Shown one piece after another: positions 36,839-46,245 of a stretch of 64,000 bases of DNA. How positions within the stretch are numbered: the stretch's first letter is position 1; every line of letters begins with the position of its first letter. The translations under genes and the position numbers were made by a program. Source of the stretch: Pedobacter petrophilus (GTDB lineage: Bacteria > Bacteroidota > Bacteroidia > Sphingobacteriales > Sphingobacteriaceae); NCBI RefSeq assembly GCF_009674725.1, contig NZ_WKKH01000016.1, positions 1 to 64,000 of the forward strand. The letters are read 5' to 3'. The notes beneath the pieces were generated by a model that saw nothing but the letters and a program-made list of their open reading frames with translations, had not been told where the DNA came from and made no database searches.

Positions 36839-38671
36839 ATGAAAATATTTAAAATACTTTGTTTAATTCTACCATTTGCAACTGCAATAATAAACGCTGA
36901 TGCGCAGGATACCGTACGTTACACAGGCAAAACCCTGGTAAATGCAGATTACCATCATGGGCAATTAACACCTGTAGTTGGCGTGCACAGTATTCAGACT
37001 TTTAGGGCAAACAGGGAACACCCGGAATTGGCCGAGAACTTCGGCTGGACCTATAATCATGCCCCAATGCTGGCTTATTGGAACAACAAATTTTATGTAG
37101 AATATTTAAGTGATCAAGTAGGAGAAAGCATTCCTCCGGGGCAAACATTATTACAATCTTCAAACGATGGTTATACCTGGAACAAACCAGAGGTGATTTT
37201 TCCCATTTACAGAATTGCAGATGGTACAACTAAAGAAGGAAGAACAGATGTAGCTAAAGATTTAGATGCTGTAATGCACCAACGAATGGGTTTTTATGTT
37301 TCTACTAAAAATGTATTCCTGGTTTTAGGCTTTTATGCAATCAGTTTCGATGCAAAAGATGATCCCAATGATGGTCACGGAATTGGCAGAGCGGTAAGAG
37401 AGGTTCAAAAAGATGGTAAATACGGACCCATTTATTTTATCCACTACAACCCGGGTTACGCTGAAAAAAATACAAAATACCCATACTTTACCCAAAGCAA
37501 AAGTAAAGCTTTCGTGGAGGCATGTAAAGAGTTGTTGACTAATAAGTTAATGACGCAGCAATGGAATGAGGAGGCCGACCGAAAAGACCCTTTAATAACC
37601 TTGCAGAAACAATATAAAGCATTCAGCTACTACCATTTGCCTGATGGAAGGGTGGTTGGTTTGTGGAAGAATGCCTTAACAGCGATCAGTAACGATAACG
37701 GTAAAAGCTGGCCGGAAAATGCATCACGTGCGCCAGGTTTCGTAAATAGCAATGCCAAAATCTGGGGCCAAAAAACAGCTGACGGAAATTACGCAACTGT
37801 TTACAATCCTTCAGAATACCGATGGCCCTTAGCCATTTCAACCAGTAAAAATGGTTTAGATTATACTGATCTTAATCTGGTAACAGGAGAAGTTTCGCCA
37901 ATGCGCTACGGCGGGAATTATAAATCTTACGGTCCGCAATACGTTCGTGGAATTATGGAGGGCAATGGAAAACCAGCCGATGGAAAGCTTTGGGTAACTT
38001 ATAGTATGAACAAAGAAGATATCTGGGTGTCATCTATTCCCTTGCCGGTTAAAAATACCATGGTTAACCCTGTTAATGATGATTTTTCGAAAATGCCGAA
38101 AGACAGAGCGCTCGATCAATGGAATATTTATAGTCCGTTATGGGCGCCGGTTAACGTTGAAGAAGGCAACCTTGTTTTAAGAGATAAAGACCCCTTCGAT
38201 TATGCGAAAGTAGAAAGGGCTTTTCCGGCATCGGGGAAAATTATAGCCTCGTTTTCTGTTACCCCGAAGCAAAATGATTTCGGTTTACTGGAGATAGAAT
38301 TGCAAGATACCAAAGGTTTGGCTACTGTGAGGTTAACTTTTGATTCCGCTGGCACTTTGAGCGCCAAGGCAGGTGCCCGTTATAAAAACTTTATGAAGTA
38401 TGAGGCTGGTAAAACTTACGACATTAAATTAAAGCTTGATGCTTTTACGAGATTCTACTCCATCACCGTGAACGGAAAAGATGCGTTAACAAGCCTGGCA
38501 TTTCAGCCGGTAGCAGATGTTTCACGCATTGTTTTCCGTACCGGATCTGTACGTCGTTTTCCCGATGTGGATACGCCGGCAGATCAAACCTACGATTTGA
38601 AAAACGCTGGAGAATCAGAGAAAAAGGAGGCTGTTTATTCAATTAAATACTTAAAAACGGAGGGGTTTTAG
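36839..38671 (+). CDS. Secreted beta-propeller protein with C-terminal jelly-roll domain
   Basis: 610 aa with a signal peptide ending INADAQ. The first ~430 residues read as a sialidase-like propeller with Asp-box-like pieces (LLQSSNDGYTWNKPEVIF, ISNDNGKSW, ISTSKNGLDYTD). Residues ~435-590 (VEEGNLVLRDKDPF, ASFSVTPKQNDFGLLEIEL, FYSITVNGKDAL) form a concanavalin-like sandwich. The blade GFYAISFDAKDDPNDGHGIG is not typical of GH33, and the arginine triad of true sialidases is not clearly present, so sialidase activity is doubtful. In this context it may be a pectin-side-chain glycosidase or lyase. The stop is 1 bp before the next ATG. Confidence 0.55.
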   Translation: MKIFKILCLILPFATAIINADAQDTVRYTGKTLVNADYHHGQLTPVVGVHSIQTFRANREHPELAENFGWTYNHAPMLAYWNNKFYVEYLSDQVGESIPPGQTLLQSSNDGYTWNKPEVIFPIYRIADGTTKEGRTDVAKDLDAVMHQRMGFYVSTKNVFLVLGFYAISFDAKDDPNDGHGIGRAVREVQKDGKYGPIYFIHYNPGYAEKNTKYPYFTQSKSKAFVEACKELLTNKLMTQQWNEEADRKDPLITLQKQYKAFSYYHLPDGRVVGLWKNALTAISNDNGKSWPENASRAPGFVNSNAKIWGQKTADGNYATVYNPSEYRWPLAISTSKNGLDYTDLNLVTGEVSPMRYGGNYKSYGPQYVRGIMEGNGKPADGKLWVTYSMNKEDIWVSSIPLPVKNTMVNPVNDDFSKMPKDRALDQWNIYSPLWAPVNVEEGNLVLRDKDPFDYAKVERAFPASGKIIASFSVTPKQNDFGLLEIELQDTKGLATVRLTFDSAGTLSAKAGARYKNFMKYEAGKTYDIKLKLDAFTRFYSITVNGKDALTSLAFQPVADVSRIVFRTGSVRRFPDVDTPADQTYDLKNAGESEKKEAVYSIKYLKTEGF

Positions 38672-38672
38672 G

Positions 38673-40172
38673 ATGGGAAAGCAGTCTCGAGTTTGGGGTT
38701 TGAAGTTTGGGGTCTTCCCCTCAGTGCGTTTCAGTACATCGTCATTGCGAGGTACGAAGCAATCTCTCCCGCTATTAATCTTCATCATATTATCTTTCTC
38801 AGCCCAAGCAAAAATCCTGCTGCCTCAAATCTTATCCAGCAATATGGTTTTGCAGCGAGAGAAACCCATTAATATCTGGGGTTTTGCTGCTGCTGGTGAG
38901 GTCGTAAAAGTAGATTTTGCCGGTCAAAGCAAACAGACTATTACAGATCAAAATGGAAAATGGGAAGTGAGGTTAAATGCTTTAAAAACATCATCAACAC
39001 CTCAAACCATGACGATTACCGGGGCTAACAAAATCGAACTAACCAACATTTTAGTTGGCGAAGTCTGGCTATGTTCAGGCCAATCAAATATGGAATATCA
39101 AATGCGTAAACTGGCAAAAATTCCGAAGCCTAAAAATGAAAAATTAGGTTTTCCTGCTGATGAAGTAGAGAAGGCGAAGAATACGCAAATCAGAATTTTC
39201 CTGGTGAACCGAAAAGCGTTGACCAAACCGGATTCTGTACATAAAAGCTGGGCGATAGCGCAGGATTCAGCCTTGCGGGCTTTCTCGGCAGCCGGATATT
39301 TCTTTGCGAAAGAAGTGCAGGAAAAGTTAGGCATCCCGGTAGGAATGATTTCTTCTGCTGTTTCCGGAAGTGCAATTGAGCCCTGGATTTCGCAGGAAGC
39401 CTTTAAGCAGGAACCCTACTTTGAAAATCAGAAAGTTAGTAATGATCCTGGGAAATTCTATACCACCATGATCGAACCGCTTGCGAAATTTAAAATCCGT
39501 GGTTTTCTTTGGTATCAGGGCGAAACCAATTGCTTTTTAAATGAAAAGATCAGTTATTCATACAAGATGAAAACGCTGATTAATCTATGGCGTACGGCCT
39601 GGGCTGAGCAGGATCTCCCTTTTTACTACGTTCAGATTGCGCCATTTAACTATTCAAAAACTAAAGGCAAAGTTGCTTTGGGTCCGGATACTGAACCTGA
39701 GTTTTGGGAAGCCCAGATGCAGGTGCTAAGACTCGCAAAAACAGGAATGATTTCTACAAATGATCTAACTGATTCGAACGAAGACCTTCATCCAACTTAC
39801 AAATGGGAGGTAGGCAGAAGGCTGGCCCTGCTAGCGTTGGCAAAAACATATAACCAGGAAATCAATTATTCGGGGCCGGTGTATAAAAACATTTCTTTTA
39901 AGGCAAGAAAGGCTGTACTTAATTTCGGGCATCTGGCTTCTAAAGACCCGATTAAGGGATTTACCATCGCTGGTAAAGACGGCAAATTCGTCGAGGCAAA
40001 TGCAAACGTGCAGGGTGGTAAAGTAATTGTTTTTTCAAAAGAAGTTAAAGAACCAACCGCCGTTCGGTATAACTGGACAGAAAACCCTTCCGGAAATTTT
40101 AATAGCAATGGCTTACCTGCACTTCCTTTCAGAACGGATAATCCACTTGTAAACCAATTCAAAACCAATTAA
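38673..40172 (+). CDS. Secreted sialate O-acetylesterase-type (SGNH/SASA) carbohydrate esterase
   Basis: 499 aa. The SGNH motif CSGQSNM has nucleophile S138 and SNEDLHPTYK provides the Asp-His pair. An N-terminal sandwich (LLPQILSSNMVLQREKPI) is typical of the SASA family. It likely removes acetyl groups from pectin sugars. The first ~31 residues are odd: before the hydrophobic core LPLLIFIILSFSAQA lies a stretch of which residues 23-33 (SSLRGTKQSLP) are the translation of a dispersed repeat. No better start exists inside, so the repeat appears to be part of the gene. The stop overlaps the next start (TAATG). Confidence 0.88.
   Translation: MGKQSRVWGLKFGVFPSVRFSTSSLRGTKQSLPLLIFIILSFSAQAKILLPQILSSNMVLQREKPINIWGFAAAGEVVKVDFAGQSKQTITDQNGKWEVRLNALKTSSTPQTMTITGANKIELTNILVGEVWLCSGQSNMEYQMRKLAKIPKPKNEKLGFPADEVEKAKNTQIRIFLVNRKALTKPDSVHKSWAIAQDSALRAFSAAGYFFAKEVQEKLGIPVGMISSAVSGSAIEPWISQEAFKQEPYFENQKVSNDPGKFYTTMIEPLAKFKIRGFLWYQGETNCFLNEKISYSYKMKTLINLWRTAWAEQDLPFYYVQIAPFNYSKTKGKVALGPDTEPEFWEAQMQVLRLAKTGMISTNDLTDSNEDLHPTYKWEVGRRLALLALAKTYNQEINYSGPVYKNISFKARKAVLNFGHLASKDPIKGFTIAGKDGKFVEANANVQGGKVIVFSKEVKEPTAVRYNWTENPSGNFNSNGLPALPFRTDNPLVNQFKTN
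38739..38770 (+). repeat. Dispersed repeat CGTCATTGCGAGG...GAAGCAATCT inside a coding region
   Basis: CGTCATTGCGAGGTACGAAG followed by CAATCTCTCCC, half of the palindromic family found complete at 63321. It is read in frame as SSLRGTKQSLP near the N-terminus of the esterase. The preceding 38680-38730 (AGTCTCGAGTTTGGGG...) is also repeat-like. Confidence 0.75.
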
Positions 40173-42940
40173 TGAAGTATAAAATTCTATTCTTCCTTTG
40201 TTTTATATTCACGTTTTGCGCCGTTCGCGCACAGCAAACGGAGAAATTGTATCTATCCGGAACTGGAAACGATGATACCGTTAACTGGGATTTCTTCTGT
40301 ACCGAGGGAATGAATGCTGGTAAATTGACAACCATTCCGGTACCTTCCAATTGGGAGCTGCAAGGTTTTGGTAAGTACAATTATGGCTTCAACAAAGAGG
40401 CAAACAAGGGAAAAGAGCAAGGTCTTTACCAGTATGAATTTAAAGTTCCTGCAACCTGGAAAGATAAAAAAGTCAATATTGTTTTTGAAGGTGCCATGAC
40501 CGATACAGAAGTTAAGGTTAATGGTAAATCTGCCGGCGAAATTCACCAGGGCTCTTTTTACGTTTTTAAATATGACATTACAAAATTAGTCACTTTTAAT
40601 GGTGATAATTTACTTGAAGTAAAAGTTTCTAAACACTCAGCAAACCAATCTGTTAATGAGGCCGAACGAAAAGCTGATTTCTGGATCTTCGGCGGAATTT
40701 TCAGACCGGTCTTCCTCGAATCTTTACCGCAAAGCCATATCAATCGCGTACAAATTGATGCAAAAGCGAATGGTGTTTTTACGGCTAATGTTTTCTCATC
40801 TGGCGAAGCCGATAAAATTAACGTACTACTTACAGATGCGAACGGGAAAAAACTGGGGAACGAATTTTCGACAAAAATAACCTCTGCTTCCACCCAAATT
40901 AATCAACAATTTAGAAACCCTGCATTATGGTCATCTGAATTTCCAAACCTATACACCGCAACTTTTTCATTGATCAGAAACGGAAAAACCATTCATCAGC
41001 TTTCGAAAAAAATTGGCTTCAGAACAATTGAAGTAAAGGAACGTGACGGCGTTTATGTGAACGGCGTTAAAATGAAGTTTAAAGGGGTAAATCGTCATTC
41101 TTTCTATCCTGCATCCGGCAGAACAACGAGCAAAAAAATCAGTGTTGCTGATGTTTTGCTGATGAAAGAAATGAACATGAATGCCGTTAGAATGTCGCAT
41201 TATCCACCAGACGGCCACTTTTTGGATGTTTGTGATTCTCTCGGCTTATATGTGATGGATGAACTGGCGGGCTGGCATGGAACCTACGATACGCCAACTG
41301 GTACCAAATTGTATACGGAGATGATGGCTAATGATGAAAATCATCCGTCAATTGTATTTTGGGCGAATGGGAATGAAGGCGGTCACAACCGTGAGCTTGA
41401 TCATTTGTTTACCGAAAACGACCTTCAAAAACGTCCTTTAATTCATCCCTGGGAAGTTTTTAATGGATTTGAAACCACTCACTACCGGGAATTTAATTAC
41501 GGAATTGGTAATTATGATCACGGCCACAACATTTTAATGCCAACGGAGTTTTTGCATGGCATGTGGGATGGCGGACATGGGGCAGGCATTGAAGATTACT
41601 GGAATGCCATGTGGAACAACCCGCTTTCTGCTGGTGGTTTTCTTTGGGATTTTGCCGATCAGGCAGTGGTTAGAACCGATAAAAACGGCGAATTGGATAC
41701 CGATGGAAATCATGGTCCGGATGGAATTGTTGGTCCTTACCATGAAAAAGAAGGAAGTTTCTATACAATTAAAGAAGTTTGGAGTCCGGTTTTTGTAGAG
41801 AAACGAGAAATGACAGCCGGCTTCGATGGTTCATTTCTGCTCGAAAACAGATATGCATTTACCAATCTTAACCAATGTAAGTTTGAATGGAAATTGAAGA
41901 AATTAAACGCCGGAGCTGAGGCCGTGTTTAAAGCTGGAGAAGCTGATGCGCCAAACATCAAACCTTTGGAAAAAGGGAAATTGAAAATTAACCTCCCGGC
42001 AGATTGGAGGAGTTTTGATGCCTTGTATTTAACAATTAAAGATTTTTCTGGTAAAGAACTTTTTACCTGGAGCTTCCCGATTGCTTTGCCCAAAGATGAT
42101 GCAGAAAAAATTGTGGTAAAAACGGGTTCATCAAAAGTAAGTTTAAAAGAATCTGCTACTGCTTATGAAGTTTCAGCCAACGGAATTAACTTAACTTTCG
42201 ATAAGTTAACCGGCTTATTGAAGCTGGCACAAAATGCCAAAGGCATTATTCCTTTTTCAAATGGCCCTGTATTACAGGAAAGCGTAAATAACTTCAGGAA
42301 TTTTAAAACGAAAATGGATGGAGATCAATTGGTCATCACTTCCACATTTGATAAAAAAGAAAGTTATAACACGTTAGAATGGACTGTTTATCCATCAGGC
42401 TGGCTGAAAATGCAGGTTAAATATTTTCCTTCTGAATACTTTACCACTTTTGTGGGATTAAACTTTTCTTATCCTCAAACGGAGATTAAAAGTGTAGAAT
42501 ATAAAGGGAACGGGCCTTATCGCGTGTGGAAAAACCGGATGAAGGGAACCCAGTTTGGTATCTGGAAAAAGGATTATAACGATTCTGCCACCGGGGAGCC
42601 GGCCTGGCAATACCCTGAGTTTAAAGGTTATTACTCAAACTTATATTGGTGCGAATTTATTGGTAAAACGCAGAACTTTAAAGTGGTAACTGATCGGGAA
42701 GATGTTTTCCTGCGCCTCTTTACTCCGAAAAAATCGAAAGATACGGAATATGATAACATGAGTCCGACATTCCCGACCGGAGATATTTCTTTTATGAACG
42801 GGATTTCGGCGATAGGCACAAAAACGCAAAAACCAGAAACCACAGGGCCTATGGGAATGAAACATGTGTTTTATGATTTTGATAAAGAGCCAGGTAGGGC
42901 TTTGGATATGACATTGTATTTTGATTTTTCAACGAAATAG
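40172..42940 (+). CDS. Secreted GH2 beta-galactosidase-type enzyme
   Basis: 922 aa with a signal peptide ending AVRAQ. LacZ-like order: jelly roll (IPVPSNWELQGFGKYNYG, ADFWIFGGIFRPV), Ig-like domain, TIM barrel (FKGVNRHSFYPASGRT, MNAVRMSHYPPDGHFLDVCD), acid/base E402 in WANGNEGGHN and nucleophile E459 in LMPTEFLHGMW, then a C-terminal beta-sandwich. Typical of Bacteroidota beta-galactosidases that take galactan or side-chain galactose; beta-glucuronidase or arabinopyranosidase cannot be ruled out. Last gene of the run that starts with PL1; a repeat array follows. Confidence 0.92.
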   Translation: MKYKILFFLCFIFTFCAVRAQQTEKLYLSGTGNDDTVNWDFFCTEGMNAGKLTTIPVPSNWELQGFGKYNYGFNKEANKGKEQGLYQYEFKVPATWKDKKVNIVFEGAMTDTEVKVNGKSAGEIHQGSFYVFKYDITKLVTFNGDNLLEVKVSKHSANQSVNEAERKADFWIFGGIFRPVFLESLPQSHINRVQIDAKANGVFTANVFSSGEADKINVLLTDANGKKLGNEFSTKITSASTQINQQFRNPALWSSEFPNLYTATFSLIRNGKTIHQLSKKIGFRTIEVKERDGVYVNGVKMKFKGVNRHSFYPASGRTTSKKISVADVLLMKEMNMNAVRMSHYPPDGHFLDVCDSLGLYVMDELAGWHGTYDTPTGTKLYTEMMANDENHPSIVFWANGNEGGHNRELDHLFTENDLQKRPLIHPWEVFNGFETTHYREFNYGIGNYDHGHNILMPTEFLHGMWDGGHGAGIEDYWNAMWNNPLSAGGFLWDFADQAVVRTDKNGELDTDGNHGPDGIVGPYHEKEGSFYTIKEVWSPVFVEKREMTAGFDGSFLLENRYAFTNLNQCKFEWKLKKLNAGAEAVFKAGEADAPNIKPLEKGKLKINLPADWRSFDALYLTIKDFSGKELFTWSFPIALPKDDAEKIVVKTGSSKVSLKESATAYEVSANGINLTFDKLTGLLKLAQNAKGIIPFSNGPVLQESVNNFRNFKTKMDGDQLVITSTFDKKESYNTLEWTVYPSGWLKMQVKYFPSEYFTTFVGLNFSYPQTEIKSVEYKGNGPYRVWKNRMKGTQFGIWKKDYNDSATGEPAWQYPEFKGYYSNLYWCEFIGKTQNFKVVTDREDVFLRLFTPKKSKDTEYDNMSPTFPTGDISFMNGISAIGTKTQKPETTGPMGMKHVFYDFDKEPGRALDMTLYFDFSTK

Positions 42941-42943
42941 GGT

Positions 42944-42982
42944 TAAACCGCAAAGCACGCAAAGTTTTACGCAAAGAAAAAA
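42944..42982. repeat. Dispersed repeat AACCGCAAAGCACGCAAAG
   Basis: AACCGCAAAGCACGCAAAG then TTTTACGCAAAG right after the GH2 stop, a string I associate with intergenic repeats in this group. It shares the CGCAAAGC/CGCGAAGC theme with the tandem array beginning at 43027. Confidence 0.5.
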
Positions 42983-43026
42983 GAAGAGATAGTCAAAAAG
43001 ATGATAAGAAAACAAAGGAAAGAATA

Positions 43027-43290
43027 AATCAACCGCGAAGCGAAATAAATATTAGTTAAACTCGGGTAAATAGGTAGAACATTATAAACCTCATAATCTG
43101 TGAAATCAACCGCGAAGCGTAACTTAAAATAATATAGTATGAGGAAATAGCTTATAACATTATAAATCTCATAATCTGTGAAATCAACCGCGAAGCGAAA
43201 TAAATAGTATTTAAACGCCGGTAAATAGATAACACATTCTAAACCGCATAATCTGTGAAATCAACCCTGAAGCGTAACCAATCGCAAAGC
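43027..43290. repeat. Tandem array of a 77-78 bp unit, about 3.5 copies
   Basis: The core TGAAATCAACCGCGAAGCG recurs with AATCAAC at 43027, 43104, 43182 and 43259: periods 77, 78, 77. Other parts of the unit also recur in diverged form (AAATAAATANTANTTAAACNCGGGTAAATAG-type string, then ATTATAAACCTCATAATC). The last copy has CCTGAAGCG in place of CGCGAAGCG. It lies in the leader of the GH78 gene and has no ORF. Because the stretches between cores are similar to each other, it is not a CRISPR. Confidence 0.88.
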
Positions 43291-43310
43291 GTAATCACTA
43301 CAACATAAGC

Positions 43311-46046
43311 ATGAAAATAAAAATATACATATCGCTAATCGGCATCCTGCTACTATCTTTTCAAAAAATGGTGGCGCAGGTTCTTGTGCAAAATCCACGA
43401 TGCGAAATGTTAACCAATCCGCTAGGCATAGATGCTGTTCAGCCCCGGTTAAGCTGGGAGATCGGATCGTCAGCACGCAGCGTATCTCAAAAGGCTTATC
43501 AGATTCTGGTTGCTTCCTCATCAGAGCAATTGGCACGGAATGAGGGAGACTTATGGAATTCAGAAAAAGTTAATTCTTCAGCTACTGTACACATAAAATA
43601 TGGTGGTGAGAAACTGGCTAGCCGGATGCGCTGCTTCTGGAAAGTGAAAACCTGGACAAGTGCCGGTGAAAGTGAATGGTCTGCACCACAGTTATGGACA
43701 ATGGGTTTACTGTACTATAAAGACTGGCCAAAGGGCTGGATTGGCTTCGACCAGGCTTTTCCATGGGATAATATGAAAACCGATTCCCGGTTATCGGCGA
43801 GGTATTTCAGAAAAGAGTTTCAAACCACCAAAGCAATCAGCTATGCAACTGCATCAGTTATTGGTTTGGGGTTATATGAGCTTTATATCAACGGGAAAAA
43901 GGTTGGGGAAGATGTGCTTGCACCCTCGCCGACGGATTACACTAAAAACGTAAAATACAATACTTATGATGTGACCAGCTACCTGCAAAACGGGAAAAAT
44001 GCAGTAGGTACGGTTTTAGGGAATGGTCGTTTCTTCGCCATGCGACAGAATGAAAAGCCTTATAAAATTAAAACATTTGGATTTCCGAAAATGCTGATGA
44101 ACATTAATATTGTTTACAGCGATGGCAGTACCGCAAATATAGATACCGATGGCAGCTGGAAAGGAACTGCAGACGGACCCATCCGAACCAACAACGAATA
44201 TGATGGCGAAGAATATGATGCTACAAAAGAAGCCATGGGCTGGAACAAGGTTGGTTTCGATGATAGCAAATGGTTAAAGGCCGAATTTGTACAGGAACCG
44301 ACCGGAAGGATAGAGGCGCAGATGAACGAAAATATCCGCGTGATGAATACGCTTAAACCCGTGTCGATAAAGAAACTCTCAGGCGATCGCTATATCCTCG
44401 ATATGGGGCAAAACATGGTGGGTTGGTTACAGATTAAGGTAAAAGCCTCAAAAGGGAAACAGATTAAACTTCGGTTTGCAGAGTCGTTACAAGCAAATGG
44501 CGAGCTATTTACTGCCAATCTTCGCAATGCAAAATGTACCGATTTGTATACCGCTAAAGGAGAAGGCACGGAAACATGGGAACCGACTTTCGTGTATCGG
44601 GGTTTCAGATACGTAGAACTTTCAGGTTATGCTTATCAACCCTCAACTGGCGACTTTATTGGGAAAATGATTTACGATAATATTAAAACAGTCGGAACAT
44701 TTGAAACCTCGGATGCTTTAACCAATCAGATTTTTAAAAATGCCTGGTGGGGAATCGCCGGTAATTATAAAGGGATTCCGATTGATTGTCCGCAACGGAA
44801 CGAGCGCATGCCCTGGTTAGGCGACCGCGGGGCGGTAGCTTACAGCGAAAGTTTCGTTTTTGACAATGGAAGGTTTTATGCTAAATGGCTTCAGGACATT
44901 AGAAATTCTCAAAAAGAGGATGGCGCCATCCCGGATGTTGCGCCCGCTTTCTGGAGATATTATAGTGATAACATGACCTGGCCCGGTGCAATGCTTTTGG
45001 TTACAGAAATGCTTTATAAACAAACCGGCGATCTTCAGGCTGTTCAGGATAACTATCCGGCAATGAAAAAATGGCTGTCTTACATGCAGGATCGCTATAT
45101 GAAGGATTATATTTTAACCAAAGACAGTTATGGCGACTGGTGTATGCCACCCATCACCATAGAATTTGGGCGTGGGAAGAGTGCCGATAAAAAATATCCG
45201 TCGGAGTTGATCTCCACCGCATATTATTATCATTTCACACAGTTGATGATGCAATTTGCAAAAGCAATTGGCCGGGAAGATGACGTAGCTGCTTATCAGC
45301 AGTTAGGCGATCAGATCAAAACCGCTTTTAACCAGAAATACTATAATGATAAAGGTTATTATGCTTCAAATGCTTTAACGGATAATATCATTCCCCTTTA
45401 CTTCGGAATGGTTCCAAAGGATAGCGTTAAGCAGGTTTTTAGCAATATCACCTACACTATCGAAGTAACAAATAAGGAGCATTTAAGTAATGGCCTGGTC
45501 GGAATTCAGTGGTTAATGCGTTGCTTAAACGACAATGGCAGGCCAGATTTAGCTTATACAATTGCCACTCAGAAAACCTATCCAGGTTGGGGTTACATGG
45601 TAGAAAATGGCGCAACAACCATTTGGGAACTATGGAATGGAAATACTGCAGATCCTAAAATGAACTCACAAAACCATGTAATGATGCTCGGCGATCTTTT
45701 AATCTGGTATTATGAGAATGTTGCAGGTATAAAATCAGACGGCGAGGCGTTCAGGAAAATCATCATGAAACCTGAAATGATAAATGGCCTGGATAAGGTA
45801 AATGCCAGTTATAAATCTATTTATGGTCTGATTAAGAGTGACTATACAAAAACGGTAAGTCAGTTTAAATGGAATATTACTGTTCCTCCAAATACAACGG
45901 CGACGCTTTATATCCCTGCAAATAAGAGGAATGAAGTTTCGGAAAGCAGAAATATAGGAGATATAAAATTTGTAAAAATGGATAATGGGAAGGCAATTTA
46001 TGAGGTTGGCTCAGGAGATTATTCGTTTGTCGTAGAGAAGAAATAG
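43311..46046 (+). CDS. Secreted GH78 alpha-L-rhamnosidase
   Basis: 911 aa with a signal peptide ending MVAQV. It has the full GH78 order: Ig-like domain (NPLGIDAVQPRLSWEI), jelly roll (GLGLYELYINGKKVGEDVLAP), linker sandwich, (alpha/alpha)6 barrel with the active-site string CPQRNERMPWLGD at 493-505, and a C-terminal sandwich. It releases alpha-L-rhamnose from rhamnogalacturonan or glycoconjugates. It is one of three GH78-like enzymes here; this one has the canonical ER..WxGD motif. It follows the 77-bp array and leads a second long run. Confidence 0.94.
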   Translation: MKIKIYISLIGILLLSFQKMVAQVLVQNPRCEMLTNPLGIDAVQPRLSWEIGSSARSVSQKAYQILVASSSEQLARNEGDLWNSEKVNSSATVHIKYGGEKLASRMRCFWKVKTWTSAGESEWSAPQLWTMGLLYYKDWPKGWIGFDQAFPWDNMKTDSRLSARYFRKEFQTTKAISYATASVIGLGLYELYINGKKVGEDVLAPSPTDYTKNVKYNTYDVTSYLQNGKNAVGTVLGNGRFFAMRQNEKPYKIKTFGFPKMLMNINIVYSDGSTANIDTDGSWKGTADGPIRTNNEYDGEEYDATKEAMGWNKVGFDDSKWLKAEFVQEPTGRIEAQMNENIRVMNTLKPVSIKKLSGDRYILDMGQNMVGWLQIKVKASKGKQIKLRFAESLQANGELFTANLRNAKCTDLYTAKGEGTETWEPTFVYRGFRYVELSGYAYQPSTGDFIGKMIYDNIKTVGTFETSDALTNQIFKNAWWGIAGNYKGIPIDCPQRNERMPWLGDRGAVAYSESFVFDNGRFYAKWLQDIRNSQKEDGAIPDVAPAFWRYYSDNMTWPGAMLLVTEMLYKQTGDLQAVQDNYPAMKKWLSYMQDRYMKDYILTKDSYGDWCMPPITIEFGRGKSADKKYPSELISTAYYYHFTQLMMQFAKAIGREDDVAAYQQLGDQIKTAFNQKYYNDKGYYASNALTDNIIPLYFGMVPKDSVKQVFSNITYTIEVTNKEHLSNGLVGIQWLMRCLNDNGRPDLAYTIATQKTYPGWGYMVENGATTIWELWNGNTADPKMNSQNHVMMLGDLLIWYYENVAGIKSDGEAFRKIIMKPEMINGLDKVNASYKSIYGLIKSDYTKTVSQFKWNITVPPNTTATLYIPANKRNEVSESRNIGDIKFVKMDNGKAIYEVGSGDYSFVVEKK

Positions 46047-46084
46047 ATGGTTCGTGAGGAAACGAGCCGCGGAGGAAGAATCCC

Positions 46085-46225
46085 CGGATTTCTTCCCCCT
46101 GCGCCTCAAAAGGGGGATTGCGGGGAGCATAGAAAGTAATGTGTAAATTTTGTATTTGATAATACGCTCGCTTTGTCCCCCTCTGGGGGGGAGCGTAAGG
46201 ATGGGATTTGGGAGGGGGAGGATTT
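46085..46225. repeat. Poly-C/poly-G dispersed repeats (CCCCCT..AGGGGG family)
   Basis: Two copies between GH78 and DUF3826: CTTCCCCCTGCGCCTCAAAAG followed by GGGGATTGCGGGG (46092-46125), and GTCCCCCTCTGGGGGGGAGCG (46175-46195) plus GGGAGGGGGAGG (46210-46221). The first is preceded by a GGAAGAATCC/GGATTTCTTCC dyad. They belong to the same family as 48167-48196 and 58105-58297. Confidence 0.7.
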
Positions 46226-46245
46226 GAAGAAATAAATAAAAAATT

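Noticed and set aside
43027..43290. CRISPR-like spacing of a 19-27 bp core
   Set aside because: The sequences between cores are similar to each other and not unique spacers, only four cores exist, and no cas genes are near. It is an ordinary tandem repeat.
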